A DNA stretch of 64,000 nt, taken from Sipunculus nudus. Taxonomy: Eukaryota > Annelida > Sipuncula > Golfingiida > Sipunculidae. This document shows positions 56,801 through 58,837 of this stretch, piece by piece; positions within the stretch are counted from its first letter, which is position 1; every line of letters starts with the position of its first letter. The notes under the pieces are model-generated. The model was given only the letters and a program-made list of their open reading frames with translations. It was not told the origin of the DNA and did not search any database. The stretch is taken from positions 16,676,001-16,740,000 of the forward strand of contig CM049308.1 of NCBI GenBank assembly GCA_026874595.1, in the 5' to 3' direction. The position numbers and the translations under genes are program-made.

Positions 56801-58837
56801 AGATGTCTGCCCTGCCTGGACAGTAAGGCTTCTATCACCTTTAAGAGCTTTATAAGCTGCTTTACGATCTTCGATTTCTTCTTCAAATTCATAAAAGTCT
56901 GTGGCTAAATCTGCTTCCCATTTATCAAGAGCAGCATGACCCTCAGCTTCAGTCAGGTCATACAGTTTACCATGTAATTCACAAAGAACATTAAAGTCTT
57001 TCTGTATTTCCTGCATTTCTCTATTTAGTCTCCTTTCGCCCACAACTTCTATGTGGCGTGAAGAATCACGTAATCTGTTCATAGCTCTTGTCATCTTTGC
57101 TCTAAGAGACTTTCGCTTTTCTTTAATCTCAGTCATTTTTTCTTGTTCTTGGTCATTCCCAGACTGCTCTGGACCACTATCATCAGCAGGGTTCGATCCT
57201 GTACCTGGCATCTTGTCCATGTCACCACTACTCAGGTTGTCTGCTAAGTCGACACAACATGCTCATCAAATCCTCAGAACTTTGGTGCAGACACAGACCA
57301 GATGCCCTTCCATTTCAAACACAAGGGAGTCGCCTTTAACATGCTTTATTGCATAAAGCTGGCATTCTGAGGAGTGAGTCTCCCTCGGGCCCGAAACCAC
57401 AAGAAATCGTCACAAGTGATGAAAAAGTGCCGCTGGACCGCTCACGGGTCCCGCGCCCCAAACCCCTCGACCTTCACCTTCCCAAACTCGCATTAAAACA
57501 AAAGGGGAGCGGTCCCAAAACCAATTACGCGGGACCATTCTCACTATGAAGTCGCGCTATACGAAACAAAGCCCATCTTACCTATGCTCCCGAGGCAGCG
57601 GAAATCTTGCTCATTTATTTCAAAAGAAGCTACTGATTTTACAGCTGCCTGGCGTGACCAGTTATGATGGACTTAGACACAAGATGGCAGGTAGGTGTCT
57701 GCTGAAAAATGTGACTAGCAGCCAATCAAATTTTGTCAAACATTTCAGAAGCCACATGGCTTGATGACCGTTTTACGGTATGGTTTAAAACTTTCCTTTT
57801 TGGCCAAAACACAGGCTATTGCAATACCCTTATGTTGCCTAAGCTCTGCAGTTTCCCACTTTTTCTTAACCAAGTCCTCCACCTCTCAGGATAAACTGGA
57901 TGCAGCCATGTTTGCTATAAATCATGTGACTATTTTAGCCAATCATAGAGGCTGTTACTGAAAGCACCAGCATCACCAGATTGGTCCAACATACAGTGCT
58001 CCCCTGTAGGGACCACAAAAACCAGGCCAAAACAAACAGCGATTAAGATATACCGGTAGGTAGTAGGCCGATAGGTAAAGCGAATCCTTACCACCTTTAA
58101 GCTGTTGATCTCTTTGTATTTTCTTTTTTTATTCCACAGTATCATACAAAAGTCTAGTTAACATAAATAATGAGATCTTTGTTAAAGAGTCAATTGCCTG
58201 GCTCACCTTGTCTGCCACAGCAAGCTAGCAAAGGGATATTGAAGGTTTATTCAAGGAAATCTCCAAATTTAGCAAATTCAAGCACTTTCAAAGGCTTGAA
58301 AATACATTAAAAATTTTACAAAATTTACACAGATTTGTAAGTATGTTTGAAGTCTGGGCACTTTGATTTAGTCTGGGTTTGATAGTTATTCAATATGAAG
58401 GCTACATGAGGGGGCTTCTAATTTCCACAAAATAAAAATACTGAGGGCTATGTCTATGATTGTTTATGAGGTGCATTCACAAGTGAAATAGAGATTTGGA
58501 ATATGTCTTTGGCAAAAACTAATTGATATGTCAGCGAAAAATAGAAAATGAAAAGCAAGAATAGAAAAACAAGAATAACTGAATCCAAGGACTGGTAACA
58601 AAATGTCTTGGGTCACTGTGAAAATGCATTATTTTGAGTGTTTATGTATACTCACTTGGACTTTGGTGCATAGGATGGAGCAACATTGGTTGCATTGCTG
58701 ATGGGTGGCAGATCAAGTGATGCTGCGTTCAACTGCTGTTGTTGTTGTGGCTGTAGTTGTTGTTGCTGTTGCTGAGGCGGGGCATCATCTTCCTGTGATG
58801 GGCCAGCCTTCTTGGCTGTCTGCTTGGTCCTGGCCAT
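2660..58837 (-). CDS. Roco-type protein with two MBT domains and a histone H3-like N-terminus (36-exon gene, whole span)
   Basis: Thirty-six coding exons were joined by hand. Each has an AG acceptor and a GT donor (exon 28 has GC), and phases agree throughout, except that exon 32 needs one extra base and the exon 34 donor is ambiguous. The product is about 1,801 residues. Approximate domains: H3-like tail and poly-Q 1–60; Pro-rich, Lys-rich and acidic linker 61–243; LRR-like 244–360; Roc-like 413–602; COR-like 603–859; unrecognised 860–1113; MBT 1 1114–1221; linker 1222–1286; MBT 2 1287–1397; unrecognised 1398–1801. MBT domains are methyl-lysine readers, and Roc–COR modules are GTPase/dimerisation units of Roco proteins such as LRRK2 and MFHAS1. 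A nuclear, chromatin-linked role is inferred from the MBT domains, the lysine clusters and the H3-like tail. No ortholog name is recognised. Extra small symmetric exons could have been missed. Confidence 0.8.
3091..3212 (-). CDS. Exon 35: unrecognised C-terminal region
   Basis: Encodes about 41 residues, 'GVHFLDAPGYSLPPDEQVL' then 'KPSLKKFIAHSTMKLSQQR'. Acceptor TTACAG and donor GTAAGT are both strong. Entry phase 1, exit phase 0. Confidence 0.65.
3544..3807 (-). CDS. Exon 34: unrecognised; contains a possible in-frame mini-intron
   Basis: Encodes about 88 residues, with 'MVYVLIQYSRLGVLIDSF' and 'VTVVRVCTNLGVKLKTK'. A 66-base stretch inside it (3,719–3,784) begins GTAAAT and ends CAG. It is stop-free and a multiple of three, so it may be optionally removed. 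The 3' donor lies in a GT repeat and its exact base is uncertain; 3,544 gives the required phase. Confidence 0.6.
4174..4250 (-). CDS. Exon 33: unrecognised C-terminal region
   Basis: Encodes about 26 residues, including 'MKCHPGHVLLGPCLDHS'. The acceptor is GTTTAG, the donor GTACTT. Entry phase 2 and exit phase 1 fit its neighbours once exon 32 is read through. Confidence 0.6.
4251..4931. other. Intron 32, little to report
   Basis: An open frame begins right after exon 32 (ACAG/GAAAGC), giving 31 codons (ends MPIKS) or 100 codons in another frame. I take these as intron sequence because exon 33 fits the phase better. Confidence 0.4.
4932..5191 (-). CDS. Exon 32: unrecognised; contains an apparent one-base frameshift
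   Basis: The first part reads 'HGDCHYVYTLKPGSHKMP' and 'TEDVFRFVEQLQ' and reaches TAA at 5,011–5,013. One added base in the C-rich stretch near 5,022–5,036 keeps the frame open (…HSLSLVLRASRCDAIKPS…) to donor GTGACT. Its phase then fits exons 33–36, which are all intact. Either the sequence has lost a base, or the protein really ends at 5,011 with the later exons unused. Intact downstream exons favour the first view. Confidence 0.6.
5325..5600 (+). repeat. tRNA-derived SINE
   Basis: Begins with a tRNA-like head, 'GGTGTAATGGATAGGGTGCT' as A-box region and 'GGTTGTGGTTTCGCATAA' as a decayed B-box. A body follows with 'TGCTCCCAGGGAGC', a core seen in mollusc and other deuterostome/lophotrochozoan SINEs. 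It lies in intron 31. Confidence 0.6.
5812..5980 (-). CDS. Exon 31: unrecognised C-terminal region
   Basis: Encodes residues 1435–1490, a Ser/Thr/Pro/Leu-rich segment. Two donors four bases apart are possible. The inner GTAAGA gives phase 2 and opens the plausible exon 32 frame. The outer GTCAGT would reach a stop after about twenty codons. Confidence 0.75.
6410..6521 (-). CDS. Exon 30: end of cassette 2
   Basis: Encodes residues 1398–1434. It opens like exon 25, then ends in a lysine cluster (GKIKK) at donor GTAAGG. Exit phase 1. Confidence 0.85.
6953..7032 (-). CDS. Exon 29: MBT-type arm of cassette 2
   Basis: Encodes residues 1371–1397. 'FSWDTYLPEMEALPVPHYLF' is the arm motif, the same length as exon 24 and with the same phases. 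Confidence 0.9.
7033..7766. other. Intron 28, nothing distinct
   Basis: AT-rich, no gene or clear repeat. It begins with the GC donor of exon 28 (GCAAGT on the minus strand). Confidence 0.4.
7767..7931 (-). CDS. Exon 28: MBT domain 2, second half of core; GC donor
   Basis: Encodes residues 1316–1370. 'ILIHFDGWSKTYDY' gives the full aromatic trio Phe1328, Trp1331, Tyr1335, and 'HPLGF' closes the core. The donor is GCAAGT instead of GT. It lies at the position homologous to the exon 23 donor and keeps phase 1, so I read it as a genuine GC–AG intron. Confidence 0.92.
7932..8899. other. Intron 27, nothing distinct
   Basis: AT-rich with short open frames on both strands that have no visible family features. 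No repeat ends recognised. Confidence 0.4.
8900..8987 (-). CDS. Exon 27: MBT domain 2, first half of core
   Basis: Encodes residues 1287–1315. 'GMRLEAWDKKTPSLVCVATV' is the counterpart of exon 22. The pocket Asp is kept (Asp1303), while the Asn position is Thr1306. Donor GTGAGT. Confidence 0.92.
8992..9017. repeat. ATA-type trinucleotide microsatellite
   Basis: About eight AAT units immediately upstream (minus strand) of the exon 27 acceptor, where they replace the usual pyrimidine tract. Confidence 0.8.
9416..10200. mobile_element. TA-flanked TIR element (mariner/pogo-type, non-autonomous)
   Basis: Terminal inverted repeats begin CAGTAGAGCGCTGTTTTTCC on the left and CAGTAGAGCGCTGTTTTCCC on the right (reverse complement). 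TA lies on each side (9,414–9,415 and 10,201–10,202). The 785-bp interior has no long frame. Class assignment rests on the TA duplication and the CAGT termini. Confidence 0.85.
10615..10925. repeat. Dispersed repeat fragment with tandem block
   Basis: Two copies of a block with 'ATTTTGGTTGATTTGACCTTGA' and 'AAGGTCAAGGTCAC' about 130–140 bp apart. No ends found. Confidence 0.45.
11058..11137 (-). CDS. Exon 26: linker between MBT cassettes
   Basis: Encodes residues 1260–1286, a helix 'IYQELLRELDI' followed by a Pro-rich stretch. It has no counterpart in the other cassette. Donor GTGAGG, exit phase 0. Confidence 0.8.
11724..11838 (-). CDS. Exon 25: end of cassette 1
   Basis: Encodes residues 1222–1259. 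It opens EQTKGCPPYEF, similar to EQKENTPPYEF at the start of exon 30, which shows that the duplicated cassette includes this exon. Entry phase 0, exit phase 1. Confidence 0.85.
11839..14260. other. Introns 24 and 23 (around exon 24), nothing distinct
   Basis: AT-rich sequence, no repeat with clear ends. Near 14,005–14,025 there is a tRNA D-arm-like 'TAGCTCAGTCAGTAG', without a B-box. Confidence 0.4.
13012..13091 (-). CDS. Exon 24: MBT-type arm of cassette 1
   Basis: Encodes residues 1195–1221. 'FSWDKYIIQTKATPAPHFLF' is the helical arm typical of MBT repeats (F-x-W-x-x-Y-L ... P-x-x-L-F). It is identical or similar to exon 29 at most positions. Confidence 0.9.
14261..14407 (-). CDS. Exon 23: MBT domain 1, second half of core
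   Basis: Encodes residues 1146–1194. 'LLIHFDGWTSTFDY' is the MBT signature, and 'HPVGF' closes the core. Aromatic-cage positions are Phe1158, Trp1161 and Phe1165; L3MBTL1 has Tyr386 at the last of these, so the cage is nearly complete. Phase 1 on both sides. Confidence 0.93.
14455..16075. repeat. 86-bp minisatellite, about 17 copies
   Basis: 'GGTCTGTTGTAATACAATAT' recurs every 86 bases (14,651; 14,737; 14,823; 14,909; 14,995; 15,081; 15,167 and on). Each unit has three GTCACA boxes. The central copies are nearly identical and the edge copies have decayed. It lies in intron 22 beside exon 23. The short open frames in it are repeat artefacts. Confidence 0.97.
16076..17205. other. Rest of intron 22, nothing distinct
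   Basis: No repeat ends or genes seen; a poly-T run near 17,041. Confidence 0.4.
17206..17302 (-). CDS. Exon 22: MBT domain 1, first half of core
   Basis: Encodes residues 1114–1145. 'GMKLEALDRKNPHLTCVATV' is a textbook MBT core opening, as in L3MBTL and SFMBT proteins. By analogy with L3MBTL1 (Asp355, Asn358), Asp1133 and Asn1136 would line the methyl-lysine pocket. First exon of cassette 1. Confidence 0.93.
17385..17690. repeat. Minisatellite of about 35 bp
   Basis: About eight diverged units of the form 'CTCCTCATTGGTTAATTTAAA' plus 'TGCAACACAG', starting near 17,390. It lies in intron 21. Confidence 0.75.
17691..18256. other. Rest of intron 21
   Basis: Contains 'GGTTTGGCCAAACC' near 17,890 and several 'TTCACAC' words, possibly an old DNA transposon, but no ends were found. 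Confidence 0.35.
18257..18388 (-). CDS. Exon 21: segment before first MBT domain
   Basis: Encodes residues 1070–1113, with 'WKLHFVSVGETLYSVDV' and a Tyr-rich loop. It joins the first MBT core in phase 0. The fold is unrecognised. Confidence 0.75.
19022..19145 (-). CDS. Exon 20: unrecognised, strand-rich
   Basis: Encodes residues 1028–1069, continuing the strand pattern (KTVLINMETGTITK) and ending in a helix 'DLQHIQILM'. Entry phase 2, exit phase 0. A 167-codon ORF on the plus strand overlaps it and is a shadow. Confidence 0.75.
19375..19625 (+). repeat. Fragment of the GCTCAG-end repeat family
   Basis: Matches 47,600–47,842 in order: 'GTGTAACAATNG', 'TTTTTAATGGAAAACNGAGGTT', 'GTAGGTCCAA', then a decayed right end 'GACTTTCAGTCAGCTAAAA'. 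Confidence 0.7.
19668..19867 (-). CDS. Exon 19: unrecognised, strand-rich
   Basis: Encodes residues 962–1027. Alternating hydrophobic stretches such as 'VKGNWITVMP' and 'VCLLLGRGICVGI' suggest beta strands. Exit phase 2; donor GTGAGT. Confidence 0.75.
20150..20225. repeat. 31-bp minisatellite, left part
   Basis: Two to three units containing 'CATGTCTGCTACT' at 20,161 and 20,192. The array resumes after the hAT-like insertion at 21,132. Confidence 0.85.
20226..21131. mobile_element. hAT-like non-autonomous element
   Basis: A 906-bp insertion with termini TAGTGGTAGG and TAGTGGTGGG (reverse complement of the right end). Its flanking 8-bp duplication matches at seven of eight bases (CTTGTCAT at 20,218–20,225, ATTGTCAT at 21,132–21,139). 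Near the right end lies a strong hairpin around CGATCATCGATCGGTTTG (about 21,064–21,104). No transposase frame. It interrupts the 31-bp minisatellite. Confidence 0.85.
21132..21430. repeat. 31-bp minisatellite running into exon 18
   Basis: 'CATGTCTGCT' or variants at 21,138, 21,169, 21,199, 21,230, about 21,261, 21,292, 21,324, 21,354, 21,385 and 21,416, steps of 30–32. The last unit overlaps the 3' end and donor of exon 18, so exon sequence and splice site belong to the repeated unit. Confidence 0.9.
21401..21510 (-). CDS. Exon 18: cysteine-containing segment
   Basis: Encodes residues 925–961. Three cysteines (C-x5-C-x2-C, in CEGEDRCLVC) could form part of a metal site, but a fourth ligand is not obvious. 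The donor GTGAGT is itself one unit of a 31-bp minisatellite that continues into the intron. Confidence 0.75.
21511..21909. other. Intron 17, nothing distinct
   Basis: AT-rich; no repeats or genes seen. Confidence 0.4.
21910..21946 (-). CDS. Exon 17: 37-nt micro-exon
   Basis: Encodes residues 913–924 (RTLPGKDMQFNK). The acceptor is TTCAG, the donor GTGAAT. Entry phase 0 and exit phase 1 are needed to join exons 16 and 18 in frame, which supports this very small exon. Confidence 0.65.
22207..22364 (-). CDS. Exon 16: unrecognised middle region
   Basis: Encodes residues 860–912. A Thr/Ile-rich strand is followed by a helix containing 'ILCALLEKGETVVEHCLAV'. No family is recognised. Entry phase 1, exit phase 0. 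Confidence 0.75.
22365..23505. other. Intron 15
   Basis: AT-rich. Around 23,175–23,300 a short degenerate repeat 'GTCAATTTGTAAATTGCCTGAA' occurs about four times. Otherwise nothing seen. Confidence 0.45.
23506..23725 (-). CDS. Exon 15: end of COR-like domain
   Basis: Encodes residues 787–859. A long helix with 'SIITAVLHHILATKWPVM' is followed by strands (VLLTDISGVVMEI), like the C-terminal COR pattern where a helix and a Trp precede strands. The COR boundary is approximate. Exit phase 1; donor GTATGC. Confidence 0.75.
24597..25770 (+). repeat. Second repeat family with GTATCCGCC/GGCGGATAC ends
   Basis: Starts 'AACTAGAATACGGGTAACCG' then 'CTACATGTATCTGCC' and ends 'CTTCGTTTTGGCGGATACAAA', giving weak inverted ends. 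Its interior has units with 'AGGTGGCGCCACCTGTCATA' and 'GGTCAAACGGTTCC'. A second copy lies at 35,855–36,960. Confidence 0.7.
25775..28420 (+). repeat. 336-bp tandem array, about eight units
   Basis: 'AGGTGGCGCCACCAGTCTGC' or variants at 25,780, 26,117, 26,462, 26,798, 27,135, 27,471, 27,807 and 28,144. Each unit carries 'GGATATGGGTAACAGAG', 'CCATGGAGACTTTTCAT' and 'TTCTAGGTCCAGTCGTTACG'. Units three apart (26,798/27,807 and 27,135/28,144) are nearly identical, a 1,010-bp higher-order repeat. The small frames inside are artefacts. Confidence 0.95.
28498..29147. other. Rest of intron 14 next to exon 14
   Basis: Very AT-rich (28,720–28,920 is nearly all A and T with many ATATAA words). No gene. 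Confidence 0.4.
29148..29270 (-). CDS. Exon 14: COR-like domain, continued
   Basis: Encodes residues 746–786, alternating hydrophobic strands with Asp-rich loops. It ends 'LPVPE' before donor GTAAGT. Phase 0 on both sides. The next intron is 5.4 kb and is filled by nested repeats. Confidence 0.75.
29580..29780 (-). CDS. Exon 13: COR-like domain with DPxW motif
   Basis: Encodes residues 679–745. 'EYVITDPAWFCDILNTMM' corresponds to the hallmark COR sequence (v-x-l-DPqWL-x-d-v-l). This is the strongest evidence for Roco-family membership. In Roco proteins COR mediates dimerisation next to Roc. Phase 0 on both sides; donor GTGAGT. Confidence 0.85.
30171..30627. mobile_element. Short TIR element (MITE)
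   Basis: Inverted ends CCCACGCAGCACAAAACA and CCCAGTTAGCACAAAACA, flanked by TATA on both sides. The 457-bp AT-rich interior has no coding capacity. It lies in intron 12. Confidence 0.75.
31380..31740. repeat. Tandem repeat of about 146 bp, three units
   Basis: 'GACCTCTGACCTTATTTAATATGC'-type blocks start near 31,389, 31,533 and 31,680, separated by 'GAGTTTCATGAAACTCAATC'. Same family as 1,640–2,140. Lies in intron 12. Confidence 0.6.
31741..32257. other. Rest of intron 12 before exon 12 donor
   Basis: Nothing distinct; no repeat ends. Confidence 0.35.
32258..32485 (-). CDS. Exon 12: start of COR-like domain
   Basis: Encodes residues 603–678. It is rich in Lys, Arg and Tyr and ends in 'YRKTLHYMNLL'. 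In COR domains the equivalent helix (f-L-h-x-l-G) precedes a strand and the conserved DPxW motif found in exon 13. Phase 0 on both sides. Confidence 0.8.
32951..33074 (-). CDS. Exon 11: Roc–COR connecting segment
   Basis: Encodes residues 561–602, including helical sequence such as 'DQMNISRLYIMKEAINFF'. Entry phase 2, exit phase 0, acceptor GTGCAG, donor GTATCT. Confidence 0.7.
33664..33809 (-). CDS. Exon 10: Roc-like domain, last part
   Basis: Encodes residues 513–560. 'AVFLLVCISKSGS' occupies the position of the strand that normally carries the guanine-specificity motif (THxD or NKxD), which is not recognisable here. Donor GTCAGT gives exit phase 2 and joins cleanly to exon 11. The frame stays open past the donor but then stops. 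Confidence 0.75.
33810..34792. other. Intron 9
   Basis: AT-rich, with a TATATA run at 33,820–33,838. At 34,170–34,260 a block 'AGTATTTACAT' plus 'CATCATCCAA' occurs twice. No gene. Confidence 0.4.
34793..34912 (-). CDS. Exon 9: Roc-like domain, middle part
   Basis: Encodes residues 473–512. 'FLSDRIMVLLPVD' matches the pattern of the strand after switch II in Roc domains (FL-x3-alyllVfd). A Lys/Asp-rich helix follows. Phase 0 on both sides; donor GTCAGC. Confidence 0.75.
35318..35560 (+). repeat. Left-end fragment of the GCTCAG-end family
   Basis: 'AAACAAGTGGCCCAAGGGCC' then 'ATGACACCTATCTGAATCAG', related to the left ends at 24,413 and 37,395. It lies in intron 8. Confidence 0.5.
35634..35812 (-). 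CDS. Exon 8: Roc-like domain, first part (P-loop degenerate)
   Basis: Encodes residues 413–472. A hydrophobic strand 'YKAVVV' (423–428) stands where a Ras/Roc domain has its first strand. The following loop is RSKNVHIG (429–436) instead of GxxxxGK[ST], so the phosphate-binding Gly, Lys and Ser/Thr are missing. The segment ends in MYECTE, where Roc proteins have the D-x-x-G switch II motif. I infer a nucleotide-free pseudo-GTPase fold. The domain call rests on strand/helix order and the adjacent COR-like region, not on canonical motifs. Confidence 0.75.
35855..36960 (+). repeat. Second copy of the GTATCCGCC-end family
   Basis: Starts 'AACTAGAAAACGGGTAGTCG' then 'CTACGTGTATCCGCC' only some 45 bases from the exon 8 acceptor, and contains three to four units with GGTGGCGCCACC. 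The right end is degraded ('GGAGTTCTCCAGAAAATG'). Confidence 0.7.
37395..38055 (+). repeat. Copy of the GCTCAG-end family, right end missing
   Basis: Left end 'CCTGACCCATGGTTCATGAC' then 'GCTCAGCTGACTAGG' is well kept. The body repeats 'GACCTAATTTCAGGTT' about three times. Confidence 0.65.
38359..38587 (-). CDS. Exon 7: last LRR-like repeat and linker
   Basis: Encodes residues 337–412. It opens with 'VKLSGCRKLTEGALVYLL', a third cysteine-containing LRR-like repeat continuing from exon 6. A Gly/Pro-rich linker leads to the Roc-like domain. The acceptor is TTCCAG, the donor GTAGGT. Confidence 0.8.
38588..39770. other. Intron 6, nothing distinct
   Basis: AT-rich; no repeats with clear ends. 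Confidence 0.4.
39771..39977 (-). CDS. Exon 6: leucine-rich-repeat-like segment
   Basis: Encodes residues 268–336. Two cysteine-containing-LRR-like patterns are visible, 'MIDLTGVDQLTD' and 'IYLTGCHHLTD', resembling the repeats of F-box/AMN1-type LRR proteins. Such repeats usually bind proteins. Roco proteins often carry LRRs just before Roc. Phase 0 on both sides; donor GTCAGA. Confidence 0.8.
40285..40350. repeat. Direct duplication of 37 bp
   Basis: 'TGCCTTATTCTCTTAATTAC' and the following 'CATTTTCATATCA' occur twice in direct succession. Intron 5. Confidence 0.8.
40380..40450 (-). CDS. Exon 5: start of LRR-like region
   Basis: Encodes residues 244–267, including a short amphipathic segment (NREKLFDRFNI). 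It enters in phase 1 and leaves in phase 0, with donor GTAAGT. Confidence 0.7.
40451..41261. other. Intron 4
   Basis: The last 100 bases (about 41,120–41,223) are a decayed right end of the GCTCAG-end family, 'TAGCTCAGATGACTTACAGT'. Otherwise nothing seen. Confidence 0.45.
41262..41354 (-). CDS. Exon 4: charged linker
   Basis: Encodes residues 213–243, a polar segment with several Lys and Glu leading to the LRR-like region. The acceptor is TACAG, the donor GTAAGT, and it is phase 1 on both sides. Confidence 0.75.
41355..43838. other. Intron 3
   Basis: Mostly AT-rich. A TATAATATA microsatellite lies at 42,355–42,420. A less AT-rich patch at 42,780–43,220 has overlapping open frames on the minus strand that would need a frameshift to be joined. 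I see no family in it and do not call a gene. Confidence 0.4.
43839..44225 (-). CDS. Exon 3: lysine-rich and acidic linker
   Basis: Encodes residues 84–212 and is the largest coding exon. A Pro run leads into Lys clusters (KLKKAKK, QKKSKTK) that look like a nuclear localisation signal. Next come a Glu-rich segment, another basic patch and an Asp-rich tract near residue 200. No folded domain is apparent. The acceptor sits inside a short tandem duplication (44,206–44,356). Confidence 0.8.
44206..44356. repeat. Tandem duplication across the exon 3 acceptor
   Basis: Units of about 48–55 bp, 'GTGGTAAGATATCTAAAAAT' then 'AAACCAC' and 'AGCACTGATTAAG', occur three to four times. Each copy repeats the acceptor region of exon 3 (TTTTTAG/ATATCTTACCAC on the minus strand). 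Confidence 0.85.
44503..46327. mobile_element. TIR element of 1.8 kb, TA-flanked
   Basis: The left end CCGTATTGTCTACTTGAATT and the inverted right end CCGTAATGTCTACATCAGTT agree at most positions, and similarity continues inward (TTCGTA, AATT...CACAC-type blocks). TA flanks both sides. The interior has CpG-rich blocks near 44,795–44,850 and 46,185–46,205 and no long frame. The transposon class is uncertain. Confidence 0.7.
46330..47599. other. Intron 2, central part
   Basis: AT-rich; short frames without recognisable features. A GC-richer patch at 46,995–47,070 has no clear identity. Confidence 0.4.
47600..47842 (+). repeat. Right part of the GCTCAG-end family
   Basis: Matches 19,375–19,625 and ends 'TATAGCTCAGATGACTTATA' then 'GTCAGCTGAGCTAAAAA'. 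Confidence 0.75.
48155..48222 (-). CDS. Exon 2: proline-rich linker
   Basis: Encodes residues 61–83, with a run of six prolines flanked by Ser/Lys/Gln. The acceptor is TTGCAG and the donor GTAAGT. Entry phase 2 and exit phase 1 match exons 1 and 3. Intron 1, upstream, is 10.4 kb long and holds the BEL/Pao element and a large tandem-core repeat. Confidence 0.7.
48223..49134. other. Intron 1 beside exon 2
   Basis: AT-rich; a fragment 'CAGAATATAGGTCACCTTGA' at about 48,530 belongs to the body of the GCTCAG-end family. Nothing else seen. Confidence 0.4.
49135..51003 (+). mobile_element. GCTCAG-end family element with 340-bp tandem core
   Basis: Left end 'AACAAGTGACCCATAATTCA', right end 'ATAGCTCAGATGATTTACAG' then 'TCAGCTGAGCTAAAAA' after an AGACAGACAGATGGACG microsatellite. 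About five core units of roughly 340 bp (GAGCCACC near 49,950, GGTGGCACCACC near 50,288, GATGGCACCACC near 50,630), more diverged than those at 26–28 kb. It lies in intron 1. Confidence 0.75.
51374..51659 (-). repeat. 3' LTR of the BEL/Pao element
   Basis: Same 286-bp sequence as the 5' LTR with three differences. A purine-rich GGAGGG stretch lies just upstream on the minus strand and may be the polypurine tract. AATAAA on the minus strand lies at 51,436–51,441. Confidence 0.95.
51686..57220 (-). CDS. BEL/Pao Gag-Pol polyprotein, intact, 1,844 aa
   Basis: A single frame encoding retrotransposon replication proteins. In order: coiled-coil N-terminus (about 30–130); DUF1759-type Gag (about 275–430); two zinc knuckles (C495/C498/H502/C507 and C528/C531/H536/C541); aspartic protease with DSGA at 602–605; reverse transcriptase with Asp933 and YVDD at 1010–1013; RNase H with TDAS near 1191 and WTDSR near 1264; integrase with H1484, H1489, C1519, C1522 and the catalytic triad D1555, D1618, E1667; and a C-terminal DUF5641-like segment. 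This order and the YVDD form are typical of BEL/Pao, not Gypsy or Copia. The start is the first Met after the leader. No stop or frameshift is seen, so it may be active. It has no envelope. Confidence 0.96.
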   Translation of the reverse strand: MDKMPGTGSNPADDSGPEQSGNDQEQEKMTEIKEKRKSLRAKMTRAMNRLRDSSRHIEVVGERRLNREMQEIQKDFNVLCELHGKLYDLTEAEGHAALDKWEADLATDFYEFEEEIEDRKAAYKALKGDRSLTVQAGQTSMVTRSNSDRDTTSRPPNERSEPSAPQRDTHHDVRESISETVRQRDPDMSADDCVEPGNIQRSNIPFPETVHMSDQYNMFGGQFAASQGHLSRRMYVFDSWIDDLVEFQETTPTRHVREMSVADALYRLEATKDVPNVRLCHFDGNPLQYVEFIESFKLHIHDKYHLTNDIRMLQLKMHVTGNADRAIADLGSAGVMYATALKLLKEQFGDKSVIGRAHINKLTKGSKIMPGNRQGLRDFSLDMINCLATMKRIGFHSDVNASDSLRRMVRRLPDHLIIKWKVKAAELRENGTMPTLDHISTLLRRQVKISYDPDFGDLEIGGRAEQRVWQKDKGKGVNAVKGQPLSEDRKRQLRCYVCSDQHRVSECPTFSDSTVSERFKTAKEQRLCYGCLNRGHTMRECRSKKKCDKAGCDKQHHRLLHTDPPPSSTVTTAFDKDGLLPVVRVLFRSNNGQVRQGNVLIDSGAATTIIRKDFSKALGLQGKREALELSVVGGQRLDQSDSRRIKVWISPLQGVGEYEIEAHEIDNTIVSVHPLDRHWLSSFQHLSGVQFSHKAGPIDLILGVQYSHLHVEEEIRKGAYFEPVGKKTKLGWFVIGPSNSRTPDVSINFVQKVNMETLYDMETLGIRTPGCSCPVKVMLLEDQRAQDIFETTCRKDGGRYVIGLPWKGDPKQLPDNYKLAESRLSSLERKLLNKPEMAELYCKAMDQFIEQGWAVQLTPAEIDRGGKPVFYLPHRGVYRPDKPSTPLRIVFDPACTYKGVSLNSLLYKGPCLIGDLFGVLLHFREEPVAFIGDISKMFLQVCLMEEDTHVHRFLWRDMDVSKEPKVYRLTRVTFGDKPSPSMASFVVLKVAEEFRSRFPEAAVLLKHDRYVDDIIHSCATFQEADRLKAAMEVILCSASFQIKEWICSSDIRKKHELQAVQDLDNGCTQDVSLDGQDSVKTLGVCWKPTTDMLHFQVKEMKPGILTKRIVLSRLSMIYDPLGLAAAVTIKTRIAMQNTWKLGMEWDDPLPEDYQDLWGRLFEELKSLEGLEIPRCVKPEAIGQKAELHVFTDASSVAYGAIAYIRTKSLGSTTPYIQLIAAKARVAPLRQTTIPRLELAAALIGSRLAKTIHEELRTGLTTTIWTDSRIVLHWIKSESHNLKQFVGVRVAEIQATWDPPHWRFIPTDKNPADDLSRGLKVTDLKGRWFKGPEFLVRSERDWPEQPAQDGTPLEDPERKQPKKLVCGVTKATSFIECRDFSDWHKMLRVTAWCYRFLHNARNKDKRRDTLSPREIETSERHWILKAQEDLGDWRQQYSDLSPFEKEGIVRVGGRLKRSNLSYDQVHPVLLPGSSHIAKLVMADAHSKAIHPGAERTLCEARRRYWITRGRNLAKLIVRKCIVCRKLRQPPHTTLMADLPPERMRVQSPPFTTTGVDLFGPFNLKFGRTQSRKAWGAIFTCGTVRAVHLEIVDDLSTQAFLQALRRFVSTHGWPTTIISDNGTSFVGTEKELKKLVQAGRQELKEFAMLHSVTWKFITPLSPNQGGFYESLIKQVKRAMKVIGDQRLTWNEMSTVFAEVKALLNSRSIGYSPNDPNDLQPLTPNHFLLGRATVDIPQGPFEETKNLHKRFEFVQAMVKRILQRFISEYLPTLTRRVKWKTKGRQLKPGDVVLLVDSAAPRGRWDMGRLLEVYPGQDGIIRNVKVSTKNGEYKRSVQRCCLLLEAES
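57283..57568 (-). repeat. 5' LTR of the BEL/Pao element
   Basis: The left end of the element in its own orientation. It is CpG-rich and carries AATAAA on the minus strand (57,345–57,350). Differences from the 3' LTR include an A for G in the GGCGTTCTG block and a T for C in AAAAGCGCC. Confidence 0.95.
57569..58655. other. Intron 1 between BEL element and exon 1
   Basis: No gene or repeat with clear ends. It starts with the AAGCC target duplication. Confidence 0.4.
58656..58837 (-). CDS. Exon 1: start codon, H3-like tail, poly-Q
   Basis: Encodes residues 1–60. The protein opens MARTKQTAKK. After removal of Met this matches histone H3 residues 1–7 exactly and keeps Lys at position 9, with Arg8 replaced by Lys. 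Two glutamine runs split by Leu-Gln-Pro follow, then a Ser/Asn/Pro-rich stretch. The start is supported by an in-frame TAA 24 bases upstream. That stop lies beyond a possible acceptor (TATCAG before 58,848), and the spliced upstream exon candidate at 63,839 also reads an in-frame stop. The donor is GTGAGT and leaves phase 2, which fits exon 2. It is not a histone gene, because similarity ends after ten residues. Confidence 0.75.
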